Part shown: piece by piece, positions 38,151 to 50,500 of the stretch
Layout: each line of letters begins with the position of its first letter
Position numbering within the stretch: position 1 is the first letter of the stretch
From: Lethocerus indicus
Taxonomy: Eukaryota; Arthropoda; Insecta; Hemiptera; Belostomatidae
DNA length: 64,000 bases
Direction of reading: 5' to 3'
Assembly (NCBI GenBank): GCA_019843655.1
Contig: JACDQD010000003.1
Coordinates: 8,744,925 to 8,808,924 of the forward strand
Position numbers and translations under genes: made by a program
The notes under the pieces: generated by a model
What the model saw: only the letters and a program-made list of their open reading frames with translations
Databases searched by the model: none
What the model was told of the DNA's origin: nothing

Positions 38151-39374
38151 AGATTACTAAAAATAAACTTTTTTCAATAATTTTGGATCTAAAGCAAAAC
38201 TTTTATGATCGGAAATACACAATACCAGATAGGTTTCCTGTCATATATTTGGATGTCAGAACCATTGACTCAGCGGTTTAATAGCACTCAGCTATTGACC
38301 AGTTGTGTGATCAAATATATATTTGACCGATAATCGGATAAAGACTTAAGCCGATTAACAAAATTAGACCCCATAATTTCGATTTGCATTTGTCGACGGT
38401 TTCTTAAAAATCTGGGCTTGAGGCGTGACCGCGTTGGAGGGTCAGCGTGAAAGCGGAACCAAGAGTCGCTATTAGCGGCGATTAGCAAATAGACCAAGCG
38501 TCTTGGCGTTCAAGAAACCACAAATGCCGAAGGGTGAAAGGAAATATGATGTCGATTGAAGAGAATTTGAATACTGGACATTTCAGCTCCTGCAAATGGG
38601 TATATCACGTTAAATCAGCAATATTCAGACAGAATTAATGGCTATTAAATGTCAACTGGGTCCTATGAGGACGTTCAAATACAATGGTATTAGCGAATTC
38701 GGAGGGAAAATTTGAAACCGAAATAAGTTGGCTAAATTTGACCGTGACGTGTTGTGATTGAAAGATAACGACGAAACCGATCGATCAAGATGTAATTATT
38801 TGCAAGCTTAGTTCATTATTTGTATTCTCTTTGCTATTTGTAATCTCTTCGACAAGTTCCAATGAAAATAAACCGTTCGTGAAGGACCTAGAACATGAAA
38901 TTATTGTAATATGTCAAAAACATCATATTACATATTTAAGACAAGTTGAAGTAGAGTACGTCGAGTATTTACTTATTAAATCAACTGTCGATGTAGGTAT
39001 TAGGCCGATGATGACATAGGAAATCTCGAGTGGAATACTTGATACGCGAAAAATAAGTTGAGGATACACTCTTCAATTATTCAATATAGTTTGCTTGTCC
39101 AGGGGTGTCAACCGACTTATCAGGATAATAAATACCTGTTACATTTATTAGCTGGGCCTGAGACCAATACAAATAGTGTTCTTACAAGTATTTACACGTT
39201 TTACAGTTATTTTCCGTTTACACGTTAACATACAGTTAACAAATTACTATCAGATGATTTGTGGGAAATACGAAACAACATCCGTGATCAGGTTGTAAGT
39301 AGTATTTAACTTATTACATTGTAGAAACGAAATACATGGGCGGAGTTGACTACAATATTGAATATATTGTTTTT

Positions 39375-39593
39375 ATACCGTAGATTTGTTGTTTCTGTCT
39401 CCTCTCGCTGGTTTGGTCATTTCCCAGACCGGTTTCGGCTGCTCGCCAGCCAAGTTTGGATGTTCTTTGGGCATCTTCACTGCACTGAGTCTAGTAAAAC
39501 AACCGGTCTAGCAAAAGACCAAACCAGCGGGAGGAGACAGAAACATAACAAATTTACGGTATTTCAACCCCTCGCAGACCACAAAACAGGTAT
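39375..39593 (+). mobile_element. Foldback-family repeat, copy D, without array
   Basis: The left arm, ATACCGTAGATTTGTTGTTTCTGTCTCC and on to GACCGGTTTCGGCTGCTCG, is inverted relative to the right arm CCGGTCTAGCAAAAGACCAAACCAGCGGGAGGAGACAG. The right arm runs on to ACCCCTCGCAGACCACAAAA and CAGGTAT. The two arms meet near 39487 with no tandem units. The right end is the family's fixed terminus, and the left end stops about 30 bases short of it. Confidence 0.75.
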
Positions 39594-40780
39594 GTTAAAC
39601 TACTTTTCTTTATGTTTGAAACTGTTTATACTCCTATTATATAGTATATTTGCTGCACTTTTATTATTGTAAATGAAATAATTATTATAAATAGGTGCGA
39701 TCACGGGGGGAAGGACGCCACAGTACGAAAAATTGCGATGACAAATCCTGAATATTTCATCCTGAATATTCGTATGACCTGTAACCCAAAGACGAGGATT
39801 TAGAATCGATATCAATCAAATCCTCGAAATTCGCCCAAACTAATGTCTCTACCATTTCGAGGTTACTGAATTAATCATTTACCGATAAAAGAGTTTAGTA
39901 TTAGGAATGAGCGAGGCGATCACTTTCTCCCAGTAGTAGGGCAGCTGAGCCTTCAAATGACCTTTGCCTAAAGCTAAACTATTCCCTTCGTCTTGAGTTT
40001 TGGACAACACACGAGTTGAACTATGTGAGTTGATCCATATAAGAAAATTTACAAAGGTTTACAAGAGCAATTTTGATGGAGCTGAACTTTTTATCCTGAT
40101 AGCATTTTTGTTATAAATAAATGTAGGCGAGAAATTAGAGCGGATTTATTCATGAATAATAAGCGTTGCGATAATAAATAGCTAACAATGTCAACGTCAA
40201 GGGAGTCACGCAAATGTAATCTGTACCAGGAAAAATAGTTCTTGATGTACCTCGGTCATAATTATTAAGTTTAAGAAATAGAAACTTAAATAAATTGTTT
40301 TCCAAAAGAGCAAAGTACAATGCGGACTAAATTTGTTAATTTGTCCATTAAAATTTCATTCATTGGAATCGATCCGCATGACCTATCGTTTATTTACTCT
40401 GCGATGAATCAAAAACCGGTGAAACGACCGGTAAGAGTTCTCGGAACCGTCCAATTTGAGACTTTACCCTTATTTGCTCGATATCCCACCTGCGGCTTCA
40501 ATTATTGATCAAACATTGGAAGCAGTTATTATCAGTTCTGACTGCACGTGGTACTCGAAATGTCTGTTTCGATTTAACTGCCGCCGTTATCAATTAAAAA
40601 AAAACAATGTTTTATTTACCCACTAGAAGGTTGTTCCGATCGAGACTAAATTAGATCGTGATGTTTCACCCCCCTCACACCCACCACGAATTATATCATG
40701 ATTGTGAGGTTTCATTTTAGTATAACTCTATTGTTGTTATCACTGGTATCTAGATTTTTATCTGAATTTTTCAATATTGA

Positions 40781-40892
<112 letters not shown>

Positions 40893-41226
40893 GATTAATA
40901 TGAATGAATATAAATGGTAACAAGTTTTAATTGCTAAACGCAGGCTTCATTGGCCTCGAAATCTTCCTATTACCTCAGGGACTCCATGAGCCAGTTAATC
41001 AACTTAAGCAACGTCGTCGTCGAAGTACGAATTATCGTTATACACGTTCATGTTCAGCAAGTGCAACAGGAACACGGGGCGCCTTGGTAGAAATTACAGC
41101 CTCGTTCAAGGACTTTGAGGTGGGCTGACTGTTCTCTGTATTCTATATAGGAACGATTTATTTAGGAGATAGCGGGACCGATTTGAGGGGTGCGGCTTCG
41201 GCGAAATTCGTTAGTCGGGCGCCTGT

Positions 41227-41334
41227 TCTCGGTAGGCGCGGCAGTTGTCCCCGTCCCAGTGTTTGGTCTTCAGTAGCGGGAATCGGACCCCCTTGAGAAC
41301 CCCAACGCAATATCTGAACGCCCACGTGCGAAAC
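41227..41334. repeat. 108-bp duplicated segment, copy 1
   Basis: Positions 41227-41334 match 45117-45224 with a single difference (CTGAACG here, CTTAACG there) in the same orientation. Outside these bounds the flanks are unrelated. On the minus strand one frame is open through both copies (FRTWAFRYCVGVLKG and RFPLLKTKHWDGDNCRAYR). Neither copy has splice sites at its edges, so it is not an intact exon. I do not recognise the encoded sequence. Confidence 0.9.
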
Positions 41335-44299
41335 ACTCCGCCCGTCTGCGGAGCTTACGAATAATAAACTCTTTAACTTCTCTACTCGGGCTTCACTTAC
41401 TGAATATTTAATTCCATGTGTTTATTACACAGGAAATGATGATAATCTGTTGGATTTCTTGTTCAAATTTCCTGTTGAGTGGCAGAGGCAATTGGGTCGA
41501 CTCCACTACGCATATAACTTTAATTACGATAACGTCACTAGGAACCTCCTCCATGTCATGTTCTCTTGTGGAAATAGAGTTGGTCTATTTGCCCGATTTA
41601 AAATAACATATACGGTCAGTTAGATGTCGTCCATCGAATAGTGGCGGGACCAAAAACATGTCTTACAAAAACAGTGAGCTCTCCTGTCCCGTTGGGCAAA
41701 AGTTCTCAATGTTTATGTCCAGTAGAATATTCTTAGCGGTGTGTACGTGCTGACCGTAACAAATGTGTGACGAAAACTTATCCGGAATTGACGTATGCTT
41801 CCTAGTCCCTGGCTACATCCAACGTCCTTACGTCGATTAGCTGGAATTAAAAGGGGGGCCTGGAGCCGGTCTAGTTTCGACGAGTGCCAACTCGACTATT
41901 TCAGGGCCCCGAATAAGGTCCGACGATTTTTTAAATATTTTATGGACTGAAACCGGTAAGTAAGAGAAAGAAAAATTTACTCAACTGTCTTTAAATTTGT
42001 TTAAACGTACAATTTTATAGCTGTATTATACATATATCAATTCCGATTGAGAAATTTTCGAATGGCAGGGCTGGGAAATTTAATTCGGGCCGTTTACCGT
42101 CACGCTGTTTGCGGAATAGGCAGTAGTGGGAAAACTCGATGAGGAGTCTCTGACTCAGCGGTGCATCCCGGTGGCGTCCGAACGGTACCCGACGTGAATG
42201 GAAACGGCGCTTGGAAGGAGTTGGCCGCCAATGGGCCGAGTGTTAATTGCGGGCGATTTACGGCGGCCGTGTTAAAAAAAAGACGCACAAGAGGAGAGGA
42301 AGACGGCCTTGGGCCGAGAGGCCCATTGAGGAACGCGTCATAACCCCGGGCCGTCGGTCATACTGCTCACTGGCGGCCGTACGGACAGGGGCAAATATTT
42401 GAAAAGCGAGACCGTCCCGCACGTCTGAGAGTCTCAAACATAAATATTATGCTTGGTCGACTTCAGAATTGCCCTTCAATTGCTCCCATAGTCACCGACG
42501 AGTTGGATCCGGGCTTAATCTGGATTGGTCGCAACGAAAGTTACTACTAATATACAACACGAATTGCGACATTTGGGGCTCGTCCGGTCAATATTGTCGG
42601 ATTGGGCAAGTGGGGGCAACAGGATGAAACCTGGAAGGAAGGTCCACGCCAATGTCAGTTGGGCGCCCCGCGTTTCGTCACATTGCGTAACGCCGAGGCT
42701 AAATATAAACGTCTTAACGAGGATCGTAGGGTTCCAGGAATTAGTGCGCACAAATCGACACGAGGAAATCGGCCGACACTTGAGACCCTGTTTTACTGCG
42801 CACTGGACCTTATACACATAAATCGTCAAGTATCGATGAATGTATTACATACATACAAGCGGGGTGTTACCTCACAGACAGTACAAACTGATGGATATAC
42901 AAATCAACCGTTAAGGAACCGTTAGCAGAATAGCCATTTTTAAATTTCATATATTGAAAATATTTCTTCAACGAACAAACACATGTACAAAGTGAGTCCT
43001 CTAGAATTATTTTTTCCCACAAAATTTATGAACTTGAAGCTCGGTTTTGAATGTTGTGCATATATCTCATTCTTTATGTGGTCTCAAACTGGACTACATC
43101 TAATACAACCTCTTCAATTAAGTAATCATTTATTTGTTCCGAGTTTATAGCAATGATGCGTACGTGTATTTAGGTCAATCCTCGCCTATTTGCGCTTCCG
43201 TGCAAATCCGGTACCTGCTTCTAACTGCAGTCCAACTGGTATTACGTTTCTAATATAGTGAAGTGCTGGCGTTGATGCAACTCCCTGTTAGCACAGTGCC
43301 ACTAAAAAGACGAAGAAGTATAACAATAAATGTACTAAATTTCGAATATTTAAAGTTATAATAGAAAAACGTGTGGGATGTAAGTTGGTGCACTACAAAC
43401 TAAGGATACCTAGCCTGTTCTGGATCAAAGATACTTGAAGTTGATCTTTGAATCTAGCCCGAATTATACATAGTTGTCAAATTAATTCAACGACTCTGCT
43501 AATTTTAAGAATCTCCTTCTGTTGATAAATATAGCAAAATATACATTTGGTTATTTAAAGAGCTTACTGCACCGTGGGAAGAAGATAGCTAGTCCGTCAA
43601 TTGAGCTTTCTTTGAATGGTCTCGTTTGTCCGAGCCAAGTGCATTAGAATGGGCCTACGTGTTGGTTCATGATAGCGCAAATGGAACCTCTCCTGGCATG
43701 ACTCACTATCGCTGGTTTATGCCTGTGCAATTCATAAAGCGATTAAACGGTCGGAATTTATAATGTGTTTACTCCGCTAGCGAGTAATGGCATTAGCGCA
43801 AAGCTGCGAGGAAACAGAGGTCGGATTATCCATTCGTGTTTTATTGCTAGCGATGAATTACTTTGCGGGTTCAGAGTCCTCAAGGACTTTACCAAAGGTT
43901 CAGTTGAATTTCTTATAACTCTTCGTACCTTCATTCTGGATAGATTTTATCGATTTGCATTTCATCAAATCGAAAATTAATTAAAGTTCAGATTGCCCAA
44001 TGTAATTTAAAGTCACAATACGAGGGATACATTCTTTTCAAGACACTTATTTCTTATAAGACGATTTAAAATAAGGCCTATTATGTTTAAAGTGTATGTT
44101 TGGGGTTCAGCGAGAAAGTGAGGTGCTTCACATTTAGAATGCTCTCAGGACTGTTACCGCAACTAAAGAAGTCACACTAGACAATGTGATATTCTATGGC
44201 CCGTGGGGACCCCAATTAATATTTAATCTATAATCTATAGTCGTATATCCCGCCAGAAGCCTAAAACTCATTAGTACTAACGCTCATTATTTTTATCAG
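41335..44299. other. Non-coding region without a recognised gene
   Basis: Apart from the 108-bp repeat at its left edge I see only non-coding sequence here. A CpG-rich patch at about 42.1-42.8 kb has open frames on both strands that resemble no known family. Confidence 0.4.
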
Positions 44300-44395
44300 G
44301 AGTCCTCAACTGTCGTACGTCGGGATGCAGAGGAGTGAATCCAATCTAGCGGAAGAGAGGAGATTGAGTGAGATAGAGGGCCTCCTGAAATCAAG
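44300..44395 (+). other. Exon-like segment, 96 bp, unknown gene
   Basis: The segment is bounded on the left by an acceptor, CATTATTTTTATCAG, and on the right by AAG|GCAAGT, which matches the consensus of the rare GC donor class. Between them one frame alone is open and reads SPQLSYVGMQRSESN, then LAEERRLSEIEGLLKS. It has one leading and two trailing bases, so it would be a phase-2/phase-2 cassette. The hydrophilic, Ser/Glu/Arg-rich composition and the RRLS kinase-site-like motif look protein-like. No neighbouring exon was found, and a chance open frame of this length is possible. Confidence 0.3.
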
Positions 44396-45116
44396 GCAAG
44401 TGTTTGTAGTCTTCAGCGAGGGACGTCCGGCGTCCACGTTTGGAGAGCAACGAACTTGGACGTTTGTTATAGTGGGGGCAGGAGGCTGATCTCATCCGGG
44501 TGGCCCCCCAATGGAAATCTACTGGAGCTGGGGTTCACACGAGCTGGTTTCCCTCTCTACGCCGCCCCGCAGGCCCCGCCTAACGCCCTAGGCCCTGACG
44601 ACTTAGTGTCAATTAGACGCAAGTGCGGCACTTTCCCAAATATCCCCTTCCGTCCTGGTCTCGCCACAACGTAGACGAAATCCAAGATCACTTTGGGCCC
44701 TCCGGCGTCTATCCCGTTGCTTTCTCGGAACGGGCGGGTACCAAGAAAAAAAAACAACAATGGACGGATCGAAGGATGTACATCTTGGAAATAGAATCCA
44801 AGGACTCGTGTCGAAGGGGGTTTCGAATATCCTGGCGCCATCAGTTAGTTCCTCGCTCATAAGAATGTGCTGAAAAATACTGTATCTAGAGAACCTAAAA
44901 TAAATTCCTAACAGGATCATTTTGAGAAGCTAACTAAGCTCTAGTTCAACAAAAAACCAATAGCCACAATAAACGGAACTTTTTCAGTACAACAAATACT
45001 TTATCCTTAAGTGAATAACATTCGTATTCGATCATTAACTTATTCGTTATTTTAATTCGCAATAATTATCCTGTAACACATTAATAGTTCAGACGGCATG
45101 CTGTATATACGAAGAA

Positions 45117-45224
45117 TCTCGGTAGGCGCGGCAGTTGTCCCCGTCCCAGTGTTTGGTCTTCAGTAGCGGGAATCGGACCCCCTTGAGAACCCCAACGCAA
45201 TATCTTAACGCCCACGTGCGAAAC
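45117..45224. repeat. 108-bp duplicated segment, copy 2
   Basis: This is the partner of 41227-41334, 3890 bp downstream, and almost identical. The minus-strand open frame reads FRTWALRYCVGVLKG here, so the one difference changes Phe to Leu. The abrupt ends and unrelated flanks indicate a discrete duplicated or inserted block. Confidence 0.9.
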
Positions 45225-47263
45225 GCATGCAGGCGGCGAGAAGCCGAAACAGAAGCGTAAGAGAATATCATGCAGGAGATACCAAGAGCGATTATACTCA
45301 CTAATGGTACAATGATAAAACAAATAGCCGATTTTTTCCCATTTCAATTTTGTAATGATATTGCCCAAATTAATGTAGTCTGTGGCCGTGGAGAATAAAT
45401 AATAAATCAATCAATCAACTAAAAAAAAAATCAAAATGTCAATTAATAACTAGAATATCGTTATAGAACTAACAAAACTATTAAAACTAAAAGTTTACTA
45501 ACGTCTGGCAATTTAATTAAAAAAAAAAATGTTTATAATGTTAAGGATGACGTTACAAAAAAATGTGCTAGCTTGACGGAAAACAGTCAATGATGTCAGG
45601 CGACAAATTTACTTTTCTGAAATGTTTGTCTTCCGCCTTGAAATGAGCACATCGAAAATGCATATCCGAACTAACTTGGGTTTCAAAAATATATACTTGG
45701 CACTTTCCCATGACCGTTTTACCGGGAGTCTCGTAGACTGGAATGCTGGTCCTGTTCCCGTCCACTGGGATGGTTTCGGTTCATTTGATTCGAGGACGAG
45801 ACGTGGACACGTCCTGCGTCCCTTATCTCCCTGTTAGAGTCTCCCAGTTTAACACCAAAGTCGAGTGGAGTAAAAAAATGTTGGAAAAAAGTCTTCCATG
45901 GAAAATAGGAATTATAAACTAACTGAGGAATAAACACAAATAAGTTTGTTTCGCTTTAAATATTATTTTCCAACCCGACATCCCACACCTTCCATGCAGG
46001 CCCCTCAAAAGGAAGTGGTCACGTGGTTTGCCACAAAAAAATTATCGCAAAAAATTATATATATAAATTTATAATAATAAACACAATATTTAATTAAAAA
46101 AAAGCGGACACAGTAGGTTTCTCCACTGTTGTTATCTTACCGTATCTCAATAACATCAATACCACTTAATGTTTCTATACAGTTACAGAAATGAAGAGAG
46201 TTGAACAAAAACATATATTTTCCATAGTATAAGCATTCAATTGTATCACGAACCACAAAAGTTTATTTATATATCATAAAAAAGTAAATAAATGAAATTC
46301 AATATTATATCATTATGCGATTTCTACAAAGTATTTTCGATCACGATAATTGAAGATGCATTAAAAAAATCATTAAAATCTGGGGCAGTCTGTTTATCTC
46401 TACAACACCCAGCCGAAACATTAAGCTTCCATTGAAAATTTATAACAGCGTGAAGTCTAAAATCCGATATCACTTCCTCGAAATATCAGATTGTGTCCGA
46501 CTATTTTCAGACACAAAAGGGACAGATATTGGATGTTCAAGATGTTCGGACCTTTTGAGCTTTGGCACTGTTGAGAAAATGCGCAGTATATGTTTTGTAA
46601 TCGTAACAAATTTTAATCCCGTTGATCTCGGGGAATTAATGAGGCATTCGAGGTGGATGCCAGTTTAAGGTATGTACGTTTTATTACTGCACAACTTAAA
46701 TGGCGGTCCCTGTAAGATTAACATGAAAATCAAATATACTCGGTTAATCCCAAATTGTCGGGTTCACTACATCCGGAAAGGAAAATGAAAACAGATAATA
46801 TAAAGTCTATTTAATTTAACATCTAATTAATTTTTATTCGCAAAATAACTGGTTTCTAAAATTAAAAATTCTGATAATCAAATGCTGATTGAAAAAAAAT
46901 AGATAAATAGTTCCGCTATTCAGATCGTAGGACAGGACCACCCCCGTTATGGGTCCTGGATTCAAATAAACCTGGATTCAAACCACCCGATCTCTTATTT
47001 GTAAATATGTTCTGAACGACCAGTTGGAAGCAATCGCGGATGCGTTTTATATGCAAGCCTATTTCGGGATCGAATTTACAAACAGCTTGAAATTACAGTC
47101 TGGACGGAGTAGGCAGAATTTGTAAACTCGTTCTTACTGAAAAACTGTTGTGCGTTTTTAAATTCAATTTTGGGTGCACTCATACACACAAAGTATTCAC
47201 ATTCATGTGACCGAGTTGCTGAATGTTTTGCCCTCTTAATTCTCTGCCTCATGTACTTACTAT
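45225..47263. other. Non-coding region without a recognised gene
   Basis: This AT-rich DNA has an (AATC)n-like patch and an A10 run at about 45390-45430. I see no gene. Confidence 0.4.
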
Positions 47264-47277
47264 ATGTTTTCATGACT

Positions 47278-47515
47278 GTAGGTTCGTGATGTTTCTGTCT
47301 CCTCTCGCAGTTACTGTACAGTACATGTGAAAGTGACAGTGCAGTGAGGATGCCCAAAAAACATACAAAGTGCTAACAGTGACTAACACCGCTACTGAAG
47401 ATGGCGAGCAGCCGAAACCGGTCTAGCAAAAGACCAAACCAGTGAGAGGAGACAGAAACATCACGAACCTACAGTATTCCAACCCCTCGCAGACCACAAA
47501 ACAGGTATATCAAAA
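47278..47515 (+). mobile_element. Foldback-family repeat, copy E, flanked by a 14-bp direct repeat
   Basis: The arms 47275-47306 and 47444-47475 form a perfect 32-bp inverted repeat (CTGTAGGTTCGTGATG and onward). Between them lies the AGTGACAGTGCAGTGAGGAT, GCTACTGAAGATGGCGAG and GCAAAAGACCAAACC family sequence. The right end runs through CTCGCAGACCACAAAACAGG to TATATCAAAA. ATGTTTTCATGACT occurs at 47264-47277 and 47516-47529 on either side. No tandem array is present. Confidence 0.82.
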
Positions 47516-47529
47516 ATGTTTTCATGACT

Positions 47530-50500
47530 TCCTGTACAGGGCACATTTCGAGGGACCTATTGGTTCCTACGATCTATTCTCACTCTTATCGCTGATGTTC
47601 CATTTATGATAATTTTATCATCAGAGCTGTCAGATTAGGGAAGTTTCGCCGCAGGCGTCATTCCTGTTTTCGGAATGATTGACAGCTCGCGATTGAATAT
47701 TTATTATTCACGACCCAAAATAACTTCCATTAATCCCTCCGGAAGCATTTCACATGTTATCGATACTAATTTCTTGTCTCGCTATATTTAATTTAAATTA
47801 ATCTTTAAGCACCACTTCTTGGTTCGATCTGCATTATAGATATAGATTAGACTGTAATGCATATGTATTCACGGGGTGATAACAAACAGTCCTAAAAATA
47901 AAATTATTATTATTTATTAGCAATTATTCTCATTACTGGGAGAAGGCGGGTGATCAGATTTATGAGGTTTGGGAATCAGAATAAAAATTGTGACGATTTG
48001 TCGTATACACACTGCGTTTACGAAAACCGTGTCACGTATATACAAGATTAGAACGAGATATATTCGAAAGCATGTAATTCACTCGACGTCTTCTGATAAG
48101 TAACTGATGAATTCATAGGAGAAAGGCGGATTCACTTTAGTTTGTGTATTTACACTCCTGTCCTACGCATTAGCCAATCATTTATGAGAAACTTCCAAGT
48201 GGACAATTCACAATAACATGCCGTGTACTGGATTATTCGCTTATAGGACTGTTTTATCAGGTGTTCTCCAAAAGGACGTTCAGTGTAACTTTTTCAATCC
48301 CCTTGGGAGTCCTGACATTTAATGAATATTACCGCGTTTAAATTTCATTCTGCTTATTGGTCTTATGATATCACTAAGTAGGTGTGGCCGATATTTTTTT
48401 TGGCTATGCCATCCCTTCCCGGTCGATAGCGAGGCCGATTTGACAACATATATGGAGAGTTACGTCACCGGAGAAAAACGTTAGGATCGTCACGTAGTTG
48501 AAACGTCTGGGAACGGACGGTACCGGCCGAGGAAACGCGAGGACCAAGAGTCCTGTAACTAATACTGCGACTAATAAGGTTTTGGAAGTGACGGCGCCAC
48601 CGACCACTTCTCTGAAACCGAAATCTGACTCCCAGCCGGGCTCCGGCCTTCTCCGAAAGTATTTTATATTCATATATGACTCGATGTTATAGTTTTACGC
48701 AGTACAAATCTACTAATCTGAAGTATTTGATGATAAATTGGAAATTCGCGCCATTTCTGTACATATACAATAAATGAAGGATGTCTTCCACATTATCACG
48801 GAATCTCGTCGGAAATTAGTGATAATTTCAAAGAATTATTTTCCCAAACGAGACGGTGATAATTATTCCCATATTTTAAATGATTTTCAACAAAATCCGC
48901 ATCACTATGAATCTGGAAAAATCCTTCGGCTTTACTTGTGAAAAAAATCGTTTAATTAATTTAAGCCTACATATCAACTAGTCAGCATCGGATGTAGTCT
49001 CATTTTCAGTATGGGTATGTGTTTGTTGGCTTATTTATTTTTATTTTCCTGGGAATGTTCGCCCGTAAACTGGTTTACAGTGTAAAACACCGGCATACGG
49101 GATCCCCCCGGGTAAGTCCCTGTTGCTGTCGCTGAGGTGTACCGGTTGACATTCCACCGCCCTTTACAAATCGTTAAATTCCTGGGATCTTGGCTTTTCG
49201 CCTTCATGGACACACCGAACATTCGGAATTAGTTTTACGGCGAAATTTAATTATCACAGTCCGAGCGACGAGTTTTATGTTGCGTAATAGGGGAAAATTA
49301 TTTACTTTATTAAGTCACACCATGTATCCTTCCACGGTCAGTAGGGAACGCGAACGCCTTCGCGTGGCCGGACAGGAATAGGGTCCTAAGTTAAATACAT
49401 AAAACGCATTTACTAGTTTCAACAAGCGGAAACGGATATAATTTCTTCTCAATTTATGGATGTAATCATGTACTCAAATTTCAAAAGGACTCGGACCGCA
49501 CAATACATACTTTCAATTAGCTTGAATGTTATTTGAGACTGTCTTTGTCATCATCACTATTACGATTTACCCACTATTTTGTTTAGTTAGTCCTCATCGT
49601 CGGAATAGTTCGTACATTGACATATTGTTCGCGTTAGAAGAACTGTTGGTCAGCCGGGAGGATTCCATCGGCGGTCATCCATTATTAGGCGCAGTTCGAC
49701 AGTTTATGTGCAAAAGGTCCGCCCAAGATTTCACCCCTAACATTGACCTTCGTTGGGTATTATGTCGTCAACTAGACACCCATCGCAGTCCTATTGTCCA
49801 AACCGCTGTTGGGTCCCGCAGGTTAAGAGCGGGACAGGGGGACGGATGGAATCCAGAGGAATGTTGGGACGGAGGCCGCTTTTCTTCGGCGATAACGCTG
49901 TCTCCTGTATTCGTATCCGGCATTCCCCGACGTTGGACAATCTCTGAGCGACAATTAGATTAGCCATCGTCCGCGCCCCGATCGCATTCTGAATGCGTTC
50001 AATTGTCGGGGGAGGCCTCTCTCAGTGATTTGTCCCCCCGCGTGAGGTCAATTTCGAAAGGCGATCGGCAGCGTGGCACGCTCTCAAGATCACGTAGGCC
50101 ACCGCCGTTTTCCACGCCCCAGTCTGCCCCCTCGGCCGACCCATTACTCAATAACAACAAGGGGAAGAAGAAGACCACTTGACAATAAGTCAAACCCCGT
50201 CTCAGCACACAATCGAATATTTCGTCTCAGAAATCCATGTTTCTATTCCGGATTAGGAGGTATCTTACGTACTTATAGTTCAAATTTCGCGCTTCACTCA
50301 AACACTTTTGAAGGCCCACATTTTGCCCTTAGAGACTCCCACTAGCCTCAACAAGTCCCGGCAATGATGCGGGGCGGTTTAGAATTACAATAACAGAAAT
50401 TACCTTCCTTACGGTCCCTTTAGTAAATAGAATATTTCATTAAATTGCCCGTGGTGATGGTACATGCATAAAGAAACCTTTCCTGCGTCAATCCTCATGT

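Noticed and set aside
41227..41334. Mutually exclusive exon pair with 45117-45224
   Set aside because: Neither copy has acceptor or donor dinucleotides at the boundaries of similarity, so a duplicated fragment is more likely.
49526..49963. 145-codon plus-strand open frame
   Set aside because: No recognisable family. An overlapping second plus-strand frame is also open, and composition explains the openness.
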